A DNA stretch of 22,810 nucleotides, from positions 1 to 22,810 of the forward strand of contig JAAWBP010000128.1 in assembly GCA_022792755.1 (NCBI GenBank), given 5' to 3'. Positions 14,482 through 22,391 of the stretch are shown piece by piece. Each line of letters begins with the position of its first letter. Position 1 is the stretch's first letter. Under the pieces are notes generated by a model. The model saw nothing but the letters and a program-made list of their open reading frames with translations, had not been told where the DNA came from and made no database searches. This DNA comes from Oscillospiraceae bacterium (GTDB taxonomy: Bacteria > Bacillota > Clostridia > Oscillospirales > Ruminococcaceae). Made by a program: the position numbers and the translations under genes.

Positions 14482-15447
14482 ATGGGCAGCACAGCTGACA
14501 GCTGGAGCAAAACCACCCTTTACACCACCACTCAGGGGATCGAGATCGTCACCGCTTTTCTGCTGGAGCAAGGCGTCGGCGGGGTGGAGATCACCGACGC
14601 GCAGGATTTCGAGCATTTCCTGAACGACACCGAAATCCACTGGGATTATGTAGACGACGCGCTGATGGCGCTCAAAACCGCTGAAACCAGCATTACCTTT
14701 TATCTCCCTGAGAACGCGCAGGGGCGGGAGACGCTCCTTTCGATCCGGAACGGGCTGAAATCCCTCCCCTCCCTTTGCAGCGGGGTCGATCTCGGACGGC
14801 TCGTTTTGGAGAACGACACCGTCCGCGAAGAGGACTGGGCCAACGTTTGGAAGCAGTACTACCATCCGACCCCGGTCGGGGAAAAGCTCCTGATCGTCCC
14901 CTCTTGGGAGGAGCAGGAGACCGATGCCGCCGGGCGGGTCAAGCTCCTGCTCGACCCCGGGATGGCCTTCGGCACCGGGACCCACGCCAGCACAAGGCTC
15001 TGCCTCGAATTTTTGCAGGAGGCCGTCCGGCCGGGAGACCGGATGTTAGACGTCGGATGCGGCAGCGGCATCCTCGCGGTCGCCTCTCTTTTGCTCGGCG
15101 CCGAGAACGCCGTCGGGGTGGATATCGACGAGCTCGCGGCGAAAATCGCAATGGAAAACGCCGCTCTCAACGGGGTGGAACACCGCCTCGCCACCTATGT
15201 CGGCGACCTCACCGACAAGATCAGCGGACAGTATGACGTGATCTGCGCAAACATTGTAGCCGATGTAATCATCCGGCTCTGCCCCGACATCCCCCGGTTC
15301 TTAAAGCCCGGCGGGATATTCCTCACCTCCGGGATCATCGATACCCGCAAAGACGACGTGACCGCCGCCGTCACGGCAAACGGGCTCCGGATCGACGGGG
15401 TTAAGGAGGAGAGCGGCTGGGTCGCCCTGCGGTGTTCCGCCGTCTGA
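14482..15447 (+). CDS. prmA: Ribosomal protein L11 methyltransferase
   Basis: 321-residue SAM-dependent methyltransferase that trimethylates L11. The N-terminal substrate-recognition domain (about 1-110) is followed by EEDWANVWKQYYHPTPVGEKLLIVPSW, the typical linker. Next is LLDPGMAFGTGTHASTRLCLE, the SAM-binding DVGCGSGILAVAS (from D190), GVDIDELA, and the catalytic-loop CANIVADVI. The C-terminus SGWVALRC also fits. ATG 14482 has AGGAGG (14469-14474). It follows ychF by 81 nt. Its substrate gene, rplK, is on the opposite strand of this window, so the two are not in one operon. Confidence 0.96.
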   Translation: MGSTADSWSKTTLYTTTQGIEIVTAFLLEQGVGGVEITDAQDFEHFLNDTEIHWDYVDDALMALKTAETSITFYLPENAQGRETLLSIRNGLKSLPSLCSGVDLGRLVLENDTVREEDWANVWKQYYHPTPVGEKLLIVPSWEEQETDAAGRVKLLLDPGMAFGTGTHASTRLCLEFLQEAVRPGDRMLDVGCGSGILAVASLLLGAENAVGVDIDELAAKIAMENAALNGVEHRLATYVGDLTDKISGQYDVICANIVADVIIRLCPDIPRFLKPGGIFLTSGIIDTRKDDVTAAVTANGLRIDGVKEESGWVALRCSAV

Positions 15448-15529
15448 AAAATCAGAACGGAGTGAATACGAGTAACCCCGAAGGATCACAATCACACTAG
15501 GCAGGAGTTCATAAAAAGGAGGGGCATCG

Positions 15530-17968
15530 GTGAAAAAACAGGCCTGTTCAGAGCTGCGGAATTATTGGAAGATTTTTGGCATCGCCCTCGGGATTGCCGC
15601 CGTCTTCTTTCTCCCGTACATCCTGATGGACGGAGGGCACTTCATTTATTACGGGGACTATAACGTCAAACAGATCCCTTTTTATAAGCTGGCGCACGAA
15701 GCTGTCCGAAGCGGGAATTTCGGCTGGAGCTGGACGACCGATCTAGGAGCCAACTTCATCGGGTCTTATTCCTTTTACCTGCTGGGAAATCCCTTTTTCT
15801 GGCTCACTATCCCCTTCCCGACCGATTTCGTCCCCTACCTGATGGCGCCGCTGATGGCCATTAAGCTCGCCTGCTGCGCCGTGACCGGCTACGCCTTTAT
15901 CCGCCGGTTTACCAAAACCTCCCTTTTCGCCATGATCGGCGGGCTGCTCTACGCCTTTTCCGGGTTTAACATCTACAATATCTTTTTCAACCATTTCCTC
16001 GAGGTGGCCGTTTTCTTCCCGCTCCTGCTGATCGCGCTGGAGGAGTTCGTCATCAACCGCCGCCGCTGTGTCTTCGCTTTGGCAGTCTGCCTCTGCGCCG
16101 TGGTCAACTACTACTTTTTTGTCGCAGAGGTGATCTTTACCGTCCTTTATTTCCTGATCCGCCTGACCTCCCCGGAATTCCGCCGGGGAGTTACCGTCAA
16201 GAGCTTTCTCCTGCTCGCGCTGGAAGCGATATTGGGATTCCTTGGCTCCATGTTCCTCCTCCTCCCCTCGGTGATCGCACTGATGGGGAATTACCGGATC
16301 AACGAACACTTGAATGGGTTCAACCTTCTTTTTTACGACCGGGTGCAGCGGTACGGCCTGATCCTGGAAAGTTTCTTTTTCCCGCCGGATATCCCCGCGC
16401 GCCCCAACTTTTTCCCGGATTCCGCTTCCAAATGGGGCTCTGTTTCGGCTTACCTGCCCCTGTTCAGCCTATCGGCGGTGGTCGCCTACTTCCGCAGCCG
16501 GAAACCACGGTGGATCAAGCTTCTTCTCTCAACCTGTGCGGTGATCGCCTTCATCCCCGTTCTGAACAGCATGTTCCAGCTCTTTAATTCCCAGTATTAC
16601 GCCCGCTGGTTTTTCATGCCGATTTTGATCATGGCCCTCGCCAGCGTTCTCGCCCTGGAGGATACAAAGACCGACTACAGCTTCGGCGTTCGGGTAACAG
16701 CCGTTTTTATGATCTCGTTCTCTTCCATCGGGCTCCTGCCGAAGATGGAGGACGGTGAGCTGGTCTTTTTCCAGATGCCTGCTTATCCGGAACGGTTCTG
16801 GGCCTATATCCTGTTTGGGGCGGCGGGCCTTTTCGTCGCCTGGATGATCTGGAAGATGTTCCGGGGGGAGCGGGGCTACGGGGTCAAACTGCTGGTCGCC
16901 GTCTCGGTGATGTCCGTCGTCTACTCCATTCTGCTGCTGGGGCTGGGAAAGGGGAATCAGGAGGAGGTTCACAAAATCGTCGACCTTGGGCTTCACGGCG
17001 AGGAAAATATCTCCCTGCCTGAGGAAGAAACCGGCTTTTACCGGATTGATATCCTCGAAGGCCTAGACAACTACGGGATGTTCTGGAATATGCCCAGCAT
17101 GCGGGCCTTCCACAGCATCGTCCCGCCTTCGATCATCAATTTCTATCAGGCAGTCGGGGTGGAGCGCGGAGTCGGTTCCCGTGCGGATATCTCCCGCCTC
17201 CCGCTGCGGGCGCTTTTTTCGGTGAAATACATCTTTTCAGGGGCGAGTGACCCCGACCTCCCGAACTATCATTCGATCGGGGTTCAAAATGAATTCGACG
17301 TCTATGAAAACGAGGATTACATCCCGATGGGATTTACCTACCCCTACTATATCACACAAAAAACGTTTGAAGACTACCCGGACACGATGCGGGACCGGCT
17401 CCTTCTCAAAGCGATCTATCTAAACGACGAACAGATCGAAGCCTACCGTGGGGTTCTGGACGAACTGCCGGAATCTGAGATGCCACTCGTAACACACGAG
17501 GAGATGCGGGCCGACTGCGCAGCACTGCGGGGACACAGCGGCAGCTCCTTCTCGTATGATAATTCGGGCTTTACTTCCCAGATTACACTGGAGCGGGAAA
17601 ACCTGGTCTTTTACAGCGTCCCCTATGAGAGCGGGTGGACTGCGACCGTCAACGGTAAACCGGCCGAGATCGAGCAGGTAAACGTCGGCTTCATGGCGGT
17701 GCTTGCCCCGGCGGGGGAAAATACCATCCGGTTCGAATACCACACGCCCGGCCTTTTGACAGGTTCCGCTGTCAGCTTGGGGGCGGGAATCTTCCTGGCC
17801 GGTTACGGCGTTCTGATCTGGCTTTACCGAAAAAGACATCCGGCGAACCGGAACCGCCCCTATCTCCACCGCTTATTTGCTGAGGATTGCAGTTCGTTGA
17901 AGGCAGCGGATGCTTATCAGCGCCACGTGTCGGGCTTGGCAGCGGATGTCAAGAAGGACGCAAAATAA
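15530..17968 (+). CDS. yfhO: YfhO-family multi-pass membrane protein (GT-C-like)
   Basis: 812 residues. About a dozen membrane helices in the first 480 residues are followed by an extracytoplasmic beta-rich domain (about 490-755) and a last helix (about 760-780). The hallmark N-terminal segment GDYNVKQIPFYKLAHEAVRSG, then WTTDLGANFIGSYSFYLLGNPFFWL, marks the YfhO family, which includes B. subtilis YfhO, linked to glycosylation of lipoteichoic acid. The likely donor is an undecaprenyl-phosphate sugar. Conserved acidic residues in the first loop (GDYN, TDLG) suit a GT-C active site. The GTG at 15530 has AAGGAGGGG upstream. The final residues run up to a MITE-like element, and the C-terminal tail (from about 785) is variable. 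Confidence 0.85.
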   Translation: MKKQACSELRNYWKIFGIALGIAAVFFLPYILMDGGHFIYYGDYNVKQIPFYKLAHEAVRSGNFGWSWTTDLGANFIGSYSFYLLGNPFFWLTIPFPTDFVPYLMAPLMAIKLACCAVTGYAFIRRFTKTSLFAMIGGLLYAFSGFNIYNIFFNHFLEVAVFFPLLLIALEEFVINRRRCVFALAVCLCAVVNYYFFVAEVIFTVLYFLIRLTSPEFRRGVTVKSFLLLALEAILGFLGSMFLLLPSVIALMGNYRINEHLNGFNLLFYDRVQRYGLILESFFFPPDIPARPNFFPDSASKWGSVSAYLPLFSLSAVVAYFRSRKPRWIKLLLSTCAVIAFIPVLNSMFQLFNSQYYARWFFMPILIMALASVLALEDTKTDYSFGVRVTAVFMISFSSIGLLPKMEDGELVFFQMPAYPERFWAYILFGAAGLFVAWMIWKMFRGERGYGVKLLVAVSVMSVVYSILLLGLGKGNQEEVHKIVDLGLHGEENISLPEEETGFYRIDILEGLDNYGMFWNMPSMRAFHSIVPPSIINFYQAVGVERGVGSRADISRLPLRALFSVKYIFSGASDPDLPNYHSIGVQNEFDVYENEDYIPMGFTYPYYITQKTFEDYPDTMRDRLLLKAIYLNDEQIEAYRGVLDELPESEMPLVTHEEMRADCAALRGHSGSSFSYDNSGFTSQITLERENLVFYSVPYESGWTATVNGKPAEIEQVNVGFMAVLAPAGENTIRFEYHTPGLLTGSAVSLGAGIFLAGYGVLIWLYRKRHPANRNRPYLHRLFAEDCSSLKAADAYQRHVSGLAADVKKDAK

Positions 17969-18000
17969 ATTTTTGAGTGCTTCCCCTTCTCGCAGCACGG

Positions 18001-18275
18001 TACCCTCGGTTGACAAGGGCAAACACGCCCCAGAGCTTCAAAAGGAACGTGCTGGCTGCGTTCTCGGGCTCGGAATGCGGCAGCATGCCTTCGCCCTGCA
18101 GCCTTGCCATCCCGTCCTTTCTGAAGCTCTGGGGTTCGAAGAAGTTTTTCAGAGGCGGGAAGTGTTCCTGACAAGGCAGACGACGCAGCTTTACTTCCGT
18201 AAAGCAAGGAGGATAACACGGTCAGGGGCGCTTCCCGCCCTGCAAAACCGCGTCTGCACTTGTCAACCGAGGGTA
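18001..18275. mobile_element. 275-bp MITE-like element with perfect terminal inverted repeats
   Basis: TACCCTCGGTTGACAAG (18001-18017) and its exact reverse complement (18259-18275) form 17-bp ends that begin and end with TA. Inside are two hairpin arms. Arm 1 is CCCCAGAGCTTCA (18028-18040) with TGAAGCTCTGGGG (18122-18134). Arm 2 is an imperfect ~22-bp stem (18150-18172 with 18221-18242) capped by GCTTTAC-TTCC-GTAAAGC (18188-18205). There is no transposase and no credible open frame. The outer TA could be a TA-type target duplication (IS630/mariner style), which is inference. It fills the gap between yfhO and the sugar-transferase promoter. Confidence 0.75.
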
Positions 18276-18323
18276 GGATAATCATTCTAAACCGGCTCCT
18301 CTTGTCCTGTCAGATCGCTTTTA

Positions 18324-18352
18324 TTGATGTCCGGCTTTTTTTGTGTTATACT
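18324..18352 (+). promoter_or_regulatory. Sigma-A promoter of the sugar transferase gene
   Basis: TTGATG (18324-18329) and TATACT (18347-18352) with a 17-bp spacer, 48 nt after the end of the inverted-repeat element and about 75 bp before the start codon. Confidence 0.7.
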
Positions 18353-18427
18353 ATCACCGTTAACCCGCCTAGGGCGGAAAAGTTCGGTCTCCCTTTCAAA
18401 CCATAAATCCAGATGGAGGTGGTTGAG

Positions 18428-19792
18428 ATGATTAAATTTTTGAAAATGTTTGAAAAATCCACCATCTTCATTGTGAAGACCGGTCTGTTTTTGGCTTTAT
18501 TTGTCACCTTTTACGGGCTTTTTTCGCTGATTGCTCCCCAGCTGCTGCGTCCGAGCCGGACGATGTTTATCACCCTGACTACCTACCTGCTCGCGGCGCT
18601 GCTTTTCCTCCGGATTTACGGCGGCGTCCCGATTGGGGCGAAAAAAAGCAAGGATATCATCGCTTCCGTTGCGCTCGCCTCGTTTTTTACCGATCTGGTG
18701 GCCTTTGTAGAACTGGTGGTCATGAGTGAATTCCAGGTCATCTTCGATTTTTACATGCTGTTTATCGTCTTTTTCATCCAGCTCATGCTGGTAATTGTCG
18801 GCATTTACTTTGGAAACTGGCTCTTTTTCAAGCTGCACGATCCGGAAAAGAGCATCTTGGTCTATGCGGACGAAGAAGCCGCCCGGGAATTCCTCGCCAA
18901 AGCGGGGCGGTACCGCAAGCAATGGGATGTGGATTTTTCCCTCTCCTACAACACCGAAAACCTCTACAAACGGCTTTACCCTTACAAAACGGTTTTCTTA
19001 ATGGGGCTGCCCCCGGGAATCCTCTCGGAAACGGTGGAGTTTTGCTATAAATACACCAAAAACGTTTATGTCGTTCCCCGCCTTTCCGATGTCATCATGA
19101 AAAACAGCAAAACCGTGGTTGTGGATGACAAGACGGTCTATGCGTCCTATGTCTCCTCCCTTTCCACAGAGCAGCGGTTTGTCAAGCGGCTTCTCGACCT
19201 CTTCATCTCACTGGTGGGAGTGATTGTCGCGAGCCCCTTTATGGTGATCTGCGCCTTAGCAGTCAAGCTTTGTGACCGGGGCCCGGTTTTTTATAAGCAG
19301 AAGCGGATCACGGAAAACGGCCGGGAATTTTCTGTCCTCAAGTTCCGCACCATGATCGTCGATGCAGAGAAGCAAAGCGGCTCCGTGTGGGCCGCAAAGG
19401 ACGACGACCGCATCACCACAGTGGGCCGGATGCTGCGCAAACTCAGGCTGGACGAGCTCCCTCAACTGTTCAATATCCTGCACGGCGAAATGAGCATTGT
19501 CGGCCCCCGCCCCGAACGGGAAGAGCTGATCCGGGAGTTTGAGAAGCAGTACCCGGAATTCCGCTACCGCCTCAAGGTAAAAGCGGGGCTGACCGGAATG
19601 GCCCAGATTATGGGGAAATACAACACAACACCGCTTGACAAGCTAATGATGGATTTGGAATATATCGAAAACTACTCGATCTGGCTGGATTTAAAGCTGA
19701 TTTTCCAGACCTTCAAGGTGTTTTTCAAGTCGGACAGCACCGAAGGGATCGCCGTTCCTGCAACAGAGGAAGAGTCAAAGGAGGAGCCTTAA
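18428..19792 (+). CDS. Polyprenyl-phosphate sugar-1-phosphate transferase (initiating glycosyltransferase)
   Basis: 454 residues of the bacterial sugar transferase family (WcaJ/EpsL-like). It starts capsule, exopolysaccharide or wall-glycan synthesis by moving a sugar-1-phosphate from UDP-sugar to undecaprenyl phosphate at the inner membrane. Four N-terminal helices (about 10-130) and a Rossmann-like middle part precede the catalytic domain. This begins at RFVKRLLDLF (250-259) and contains KFRTM (305-309), LRLDELPQLFNILHGEMS, GPRPE (359-363) and GLTGMAQ. ATG 18428 is chosen over ATG 18413 because GGAGG (18415-18419) lies between them at the right distance. The sugar used is unknown. Paired with yfhO upstream in a surface-glycan theme. 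Confidence 0.92.
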   Translation: MIKFLKMFEKSTIFIVKTGLFLALFVTFYGLFSLIAPQLLRPSRTMFITLTTYLLAALLFLRIYGGVPIGAKKSKDIIASVALASFFTDLVAFVELVVMSEFQVIFDFYMLFIVFFIQLMLVIVGIYFGNWLFFKLHDPEKSILVYADEEAAREFLAKAGRYRKQWDVDFSLSYNTENLYKRLYPYKTVFLMGLPPGILSETVEFCYKYTKNVYVVPRLSDVIMKNSKTVVVDDKTVYASYVSSLSTEQRFVKRLLDLFISLVGVIVASPFMVICALAVKLCDRGPVFYKQKRITENGREFSVLKFRTMIVDAEKQSGSVWAAKDDDRITTVGRMLRKLRLDELPQLFNILHGEMSIVGPRPEREELIREFEKQYPEFRYRLKVKAGLTGMAQIMGKYNTTPLDKLMMDLEYIENYSIWLDLKLIFQTFKVFFKSDSTEGIAVPATEEESKEEP

Positions 19793-19814
19793 ACGGCTTC
19801 TCTTTTTGTTTTGT
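19782..19814 (+). terminator. Terminator overlapping the sugar transferase stop codon
   Basis: AGGAGCC (19782-19788) pairs with GGCTTCT (19795-19801, one G-T pair) across the TAA stop, followed by CTTTTTGTTTTG. Strong T-run. Confidence 0.8.
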
Positions 19815-19860
19815 TTAGACGAAACAATCAGGATATAACGCATTTTTGCGTCGGGCGGCC

Positions 19861-19912
19861 TCCGGCTAGACAATTCGGCAGGGTATCCCTGCTAGCAATT
19901 CGCACACAAAGG
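19861..19912 (-). repeat. Inverted copy of the GAGGGTA-end repeat family
   Basis: Read on the minus strand, 19912-19861 follows the plus-strand copy at 8769-8821: CCTTTGTGTGCGAAT, a palindrome GCAGGGATACCCTGC (plus 19878-19892), then TTGTC. The palindrome arms differ from GCAGGGGTACCCTGC but still pair. Confidence 0.65.
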
Positions 19913-19964
19913 TTATTTGTACTTTAAGGGCTCTGTCCTGCTAGGCAAGTGGAAAAAATAAAAT

Positions 19965-20180
19965 ATGGTCAACGCGCCTTGCGATATCGACATTAGGGTT
20001 GTGATAATAAAGAAAAGGATATCCCGCGAGACGCCTCGCAGGATTGAAACCTGAAGGCCAATGAAAACCTCTGGGTGCGTACTGTCCCGCCAGGGCCACC
20101 CGGCTCTGACGTTCTGGGGCATGTTTGCCTTTGTCAATCGAGGGTATGAATCGCGTTTAGCAGCGGGGGTACCCCGCCGC
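19965..20180. repeat. Degenerate mixed repeat cluster upstream of the FUSC-like gene
   Basis: 19981-20035 is a worn ~70-nt unit ending in CCCGCGAGACGCC. Positions 20107-20146 are, on the minus strand, a diverged copy of the left end of the 275-bp element (TACCCTCGATTGACAA, then GGCAAACATGCCCCAGA). GCGGGGGTACCCCGC (20163-20177) is another KpnI-like palindrome. The whole gap 19793-20283 therefore consists of a terminator and repeats. No gene is supported in it. Confidence 0.6.
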
Positions 20181-20283
20181 GTCTGTTCTGTCCGGGCACG
20201 AACGTGGGGGCTTTTATGTGACAGTGCCCTCAAAGGCGTGATGCAACCTTTATCTGCCATCAGCTACTTTAAAGGAGGAACTT

Positions 20284-20781
20284 ATGAAGAAGAAACTACC
20301 CAAGGTGGGGATGCGTATGATTAAAACAGTTATCGCTGTTTTAATCAGTGCGATGATCGGATTCCTGCGGGACCAACCCCCTTTTTACAGTATGATCGCC
20401 GCCGTTTTATGTATCCAGAAGGACCAGGCTGCGGGGATGCGGGCTGCATTCAACCGGACGGTCGGCACTCTGATCGGCGGCATATTCGGTTTGCTCCTGC
20501 TCTTAGCCGAGCAGAATACGCCCCTTGAAGCGCTGTCGCCGCTTTATTACCTGATTGTCTCCCTTTGCCTGATTCCGCTAATCTACATCACGGTTCTCAT
20601 CAATAAAACTGCTGCCAGTTATATTACCTGTGTGGTTTTTTTGAGCATCACTGTTTCCCATGTAACAGATGAAAACCCCTATTTTTTTGTTTTAAACCGT
20701 GTGCTGGATACCCTGGTGGGGATTTTTGTGGCGTTGGCAGTCGATCGGTTGATCCCTTACCGAATTCAAAAAGAATCATAA
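20284..20781 (+). CDS. Short FUSC/aromatic acid exporter-like membrane protein
   Basis: 165 residues with about five membrane helices. MRMIKTVIAVLISAMIGFLRDQPPFYSMIAAVLCIQKDQAAGMRAAFNRTVGTLIGGIFG is the pattern of the ArAE_1/DUF939 domain (fusaric acid resistance-like). VLNRVLDTLVGIFVALAVDRLIP is the typical closing helix. Longer relatives (about 330 residues) have a cytoplasmic C-terminal half. Here only the membrane half is present, which is common in Clostridia and need not mean truncation. The substrate is unknown. The start ATG 20284 follows AAAGGAGG. A gap full of repeats separates it from the upstream operon, and no obvious sigma-A promoter was found. Confidence 0.75.
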   Translation: MKKKLPKVGMRMIKTVIAVLISAMIGFLRDQPPFYSMIAAVLCIQKDQAAGMRAAFNRTVGTLIGGIFGLLLLLAEQNTPLEALSPLYYLIVSLCLIPLIYITVLINKTAASYITCVVFLSITVSHVTDENPYFFVLNRVLDTLVGIFVALAVDRLIPYRIQKES

Positions 20782-20813
20782 TTCTGCTTTTTTCACCAAA
20801 AAATGCCTCGGTG

Positions 20814-20845
20814 CATAAGTTATAGTGCGGGCCAAAATAGCCCGC
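20814..20845 (+). promoter_or_regulatory. Possible sporulation-type -10 and 5' UTR hairpin of the Cys-rich gene
   Basis: GCATAAGTTA (20813-20822) fits the CATAnnnTA -10 pattern of mother-cell sigma-K/sigma-E promoters, with a CACC about 15 bp upstream. It is followed by a perfect hairpin GCGGGC-CAAAATA-GCCCGC (20827-20845) just before the ribosome binding site. Tentative. Confidence 0.3.
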
Positions 20846-20864
20846 AGAGATGGAGGTATTTTTA

Positions 20865-21113
20865 ATGTGCAATAATAACTGGATGAATGGCTCTTGCGGT
20901 TTCTGTTCCTCACAATCGGATAACGATGGCAGTGTCACCGCTTTTCTTCCTGTAACGCTTTCCGCCGGTGAATTGATGATACCAAATGACGATGGATCCT
21001 CTTCCGGCTGTGGCTGCGGGTGCGACTGTGACTGCGGGTGCAGATGTCGAAATCAACGTCGCCGCTGCGGTTGCGGATGTGGTTGTGGCCGGCAGCGCTG
21101 GGGCTGCTGCTAA
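20865..21113 (+). CDS. Cysteine-rich small protein, function unknown
   Basis: 82 residues, not recognised. It has about 16 cysteines. The N-terminal part (MCNNNWMNGSCGFC) is Asn/Cys-rich. A middle segment (SVTAFLPVTLSAGELMIPNDDG) looks like a short ordered or hydrophobic stretch. The C-terminal half is alternating Gly/Asp/Arg-Cys (GCGCGCDCDCGCRC, then CGCGCGC, ending CC). There is no signal peptide. The ATG at 20865 with GGAGG nine bases upstream is preferred over ATG 20850. Such Cys-rich tails suggest metal binding or disulphide cross-linking, for example in a spore coat, but this is inference. A terminator follows at 21199. Confidence 0.65.
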   Translation: MCNNNWMNGSCGFCSSQSDNDGSVTAFLPVTLSAGELMIPNDDGSSSGCGCGCDCDCGCRCRNQRRRCGCGCGCGRQRWGCC

Positions 21114-21157
21114 AAGCTTTCCACGTTTATTGAGCAGGGCATCCTTCAGGCTGCCCA

Positions 21158-21177
21158 AGGGCGCGTAATGCGCCCCT
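21158..21177. repeat. GGGCGC hairpin repeat
   Basis: GGGCGC-GTAAT-GCGCCC (21159-21175) is a perfect stem. Similar GGGGCG hairpins are common scattered repeats in Clostridia genomes (recalled, not searched). It lies between the Cys-rich gene and its terminator. Confidence 0.5.
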
Positions 21178-21198
21178 ACTTAACATTAAAATGCCAAA

Positions 21199-21226
21199 GG
21201 CGCGGATATTCCGCGCCTCATCTTTT
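21199..21226 (+). terminator. Terminator after the Cys-rich gene
   Basis: GGCGCGGA (21199-21206) pairs perfectly with TCCGCGCC (21210-21217) around TAT, followed by TCATCTTTTA. The rest of the gap, 21227-21514, holds no gene that I can support. It contains worn repeat-like sequence (about 21300-21500), including AGGCTG...CAGCCT pairing at about 21299-21345 and GGTGTACGAATCGG near 21450. Confidence 0.7.
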
Positions 21227-21514
21227 ATCCAGAAAACTGCTCTGCTGATAAATAATAATTTAATATTTCCCGTTTGTACAATGATCTCCGATTAGCAAAG
21301 GCTGTCGCATTCCATAATTAATCCGGATGGGCAATCGCAGCCTAAACCAGATGTGACAAACACGACTATAAACGGAATAACGCTGTAACTCGTACAGCAC
21401 ATTTACCCTTCATACAACGTGCTTAAAACCCCTTTGATTGGTAAAGCATAGGTGTACGAATCGGCCAACCCACCTTTCCTGACATTCTGGAGCATACGCT
21501 GAAGATGAATCGAT

Positions 21515-21829
21515 TTAATACTCTCTGCCACATTTAGGGCAGACCCTCATGCGTTTTACTTCATAAGCTTTTTGATAATCCCCACCCGTTGCGCCTGGAG
21601 GATGCCGCAGCCCGACATATTTGAGCTCTTTCATTTTTACCAGCTTCGCCTTGCATTTCGGACACCTGCGGTTCAATAAGCGTTTCACTGCGGCCCGCAG
21701 TTCCGCTATTCCGACGGTATACTGATGCTGTTCCCCCCAGCCGACACGGCTTAATTTCTCCGCGGTATAACCTAGTTCCCTGTTGATCCGCGCTTCTTCC
21801 TGTTCCGTATAGCGATATACTTTTTGCAT
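21515..21829 (-). CDS. Zinc-ribbon protein, function unknown
   Basis: 104 residues, not recognised as a named family. A helical N-terminal half (VYRYTEQEEARINRELGYTAEKLSRVGW) is followed by two CxxC pairs, CPKC (about 56-59) and CPKC near the C-terminus (about 97-100). Together these would form one zinc ribbon spanning the basic middle KAKLVKMKELKY. No membrane helix. ATG 21829 has only a weak ribosome binding site (GGGA). Relatives are likely small zinc-ribbon regulators or toxin-type accessory proteins, but I cannot say which. A frame-shifted alternative to 21875 is not protein-like. Confidence 0.55.
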   Translation of the reverse strand: MQKVYRYTEQEEARINRELGYTAEKLSRVGWGEQHQYTVGIAELRAAVKRLLNRRCPKCKAKLVKMKELKYVGLRHPPGATGGDYQKAYEVKRMRVCPKCGREY

Positions 21830-21954
21830 GCAGCATTCCCAATTTCAAATTCAAAGAAGGCTTTGGACGATTCAAAACAAAAATTTCGTCTGCAAAGGCA
21901 AGATATCATCGAACTGTGAGTCCCGATTGCAAACGACCGGCCGCAGTAAGTACA

Positions 21955-21989
21955 AAGGCCCGCCATGGCAACACACCACGGCGGGCCTT
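21955..21989 (-). terminator. Terminator of the 50-residue membrane protein gene
   Basis: AAGGCCCGCC (21955-21964) pairs with GGCGGGCCTT (21980-21989), 20 bp after the stop of the minus-strand gene. On the minus strand the following T content is weak (TGTACTT). Confidence 0.65.
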
Positions 21990-22008
21990 CCAGCAGCAAA
22001 TTAAAACT

Positions 22009-22161
22009 TTAGATGCCGCAGTCCTCATAATCACGCCACTTTTCCTCGTGGAGACGGTTGCTATGTAGCCTGTACAGGAAATACGCCAATGTGGAGGCTA
22101 CCGCAGCTACGCCGAGTAAGAGAGAGATGATGCTGAGTTTTTTGTTTTTCTCGATTTCCAT
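22009..22161 (-). CDS. 50-residue single-helix membrane protein
   Basis: MEIEKNKKLSIISLLLGVAAV starts a membrane helix (about residues 9-28, ending LAYFLYRL), followed by a charged tail HSNRLHEEKWRDYEDCGI. Start ATG 22161 is set by GGAGGAG (22167-22173). A longer frame to 22335 is possible but would ignore this strong site and include the promoter. Such tiny proteins are often missed in annotation. Function unknown. Confidence 0.6.
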   Translation of the reverse strand: MEIEKNKKLSIISLLLGVAAVASTLAYFLYRLHSNRLHEEKWRDYEDCGI

Positions 22162-22210
22162 AACTACTCCTCCATTTGAACCATATGGTGTAAGGACATC
22201 CACTGGTTTT

Positions 22211-22239
22211 ATCTTACCCAAAAAATCACCGTTTGTCAA
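22211..22239 (-). promoter_or_regulatory. Sigma-A promoter of the 50-residue gene
   Basis: Minus-strand TTGACA (22234-22239) and TAAGAT (22211-22216) are separated by 17 bp, about 50 bp before the ATG at 22161. This supports the short start. Confidence 0.75.
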
Positions 22240-22391
22240 CCGGATATAGGCCGAAGAGCGCAGTTTGATGAAAATCTTAACGAAAAATTCAAACACCAGC
22301 TGGAATGCCGGCCTCTCAGAATTGATAGACCTCACTGAAACTTCCCCACATCCGTTTGTCCTAGAAACGGGGAAAACAGGCTGTAGTTAAA

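Noticed and set aside
15448..15529. Possible worn repeat unit between prmA and yfhO (CGGAGTGAATACGAGTAACC)
   Set aside because: It shares only short scattered words with the ~70-nt units and lacks the hairpin and tail, so it is probably coincidence.
17910..18285. Short open frames within the inverted-repeat element
   Set aside because: They arise on both strands from palindromic, GC-rich sequence, and none has a ribosome binding site or resembles a transposase.
20910..21158. Minus-strand frame rich in Ala/Thr opposite the Cys-rich gene
   Set aside because: It mirrors the Gly-Cys codon repetition of the plus-strand gene and has no good start signal.
22352..22370. Terminator of the uracil permease gene
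   Set aside because: CCGTTT pairs with AAACGG, but no T-run follows on the minus strand. It is too weak to list as a terminator.
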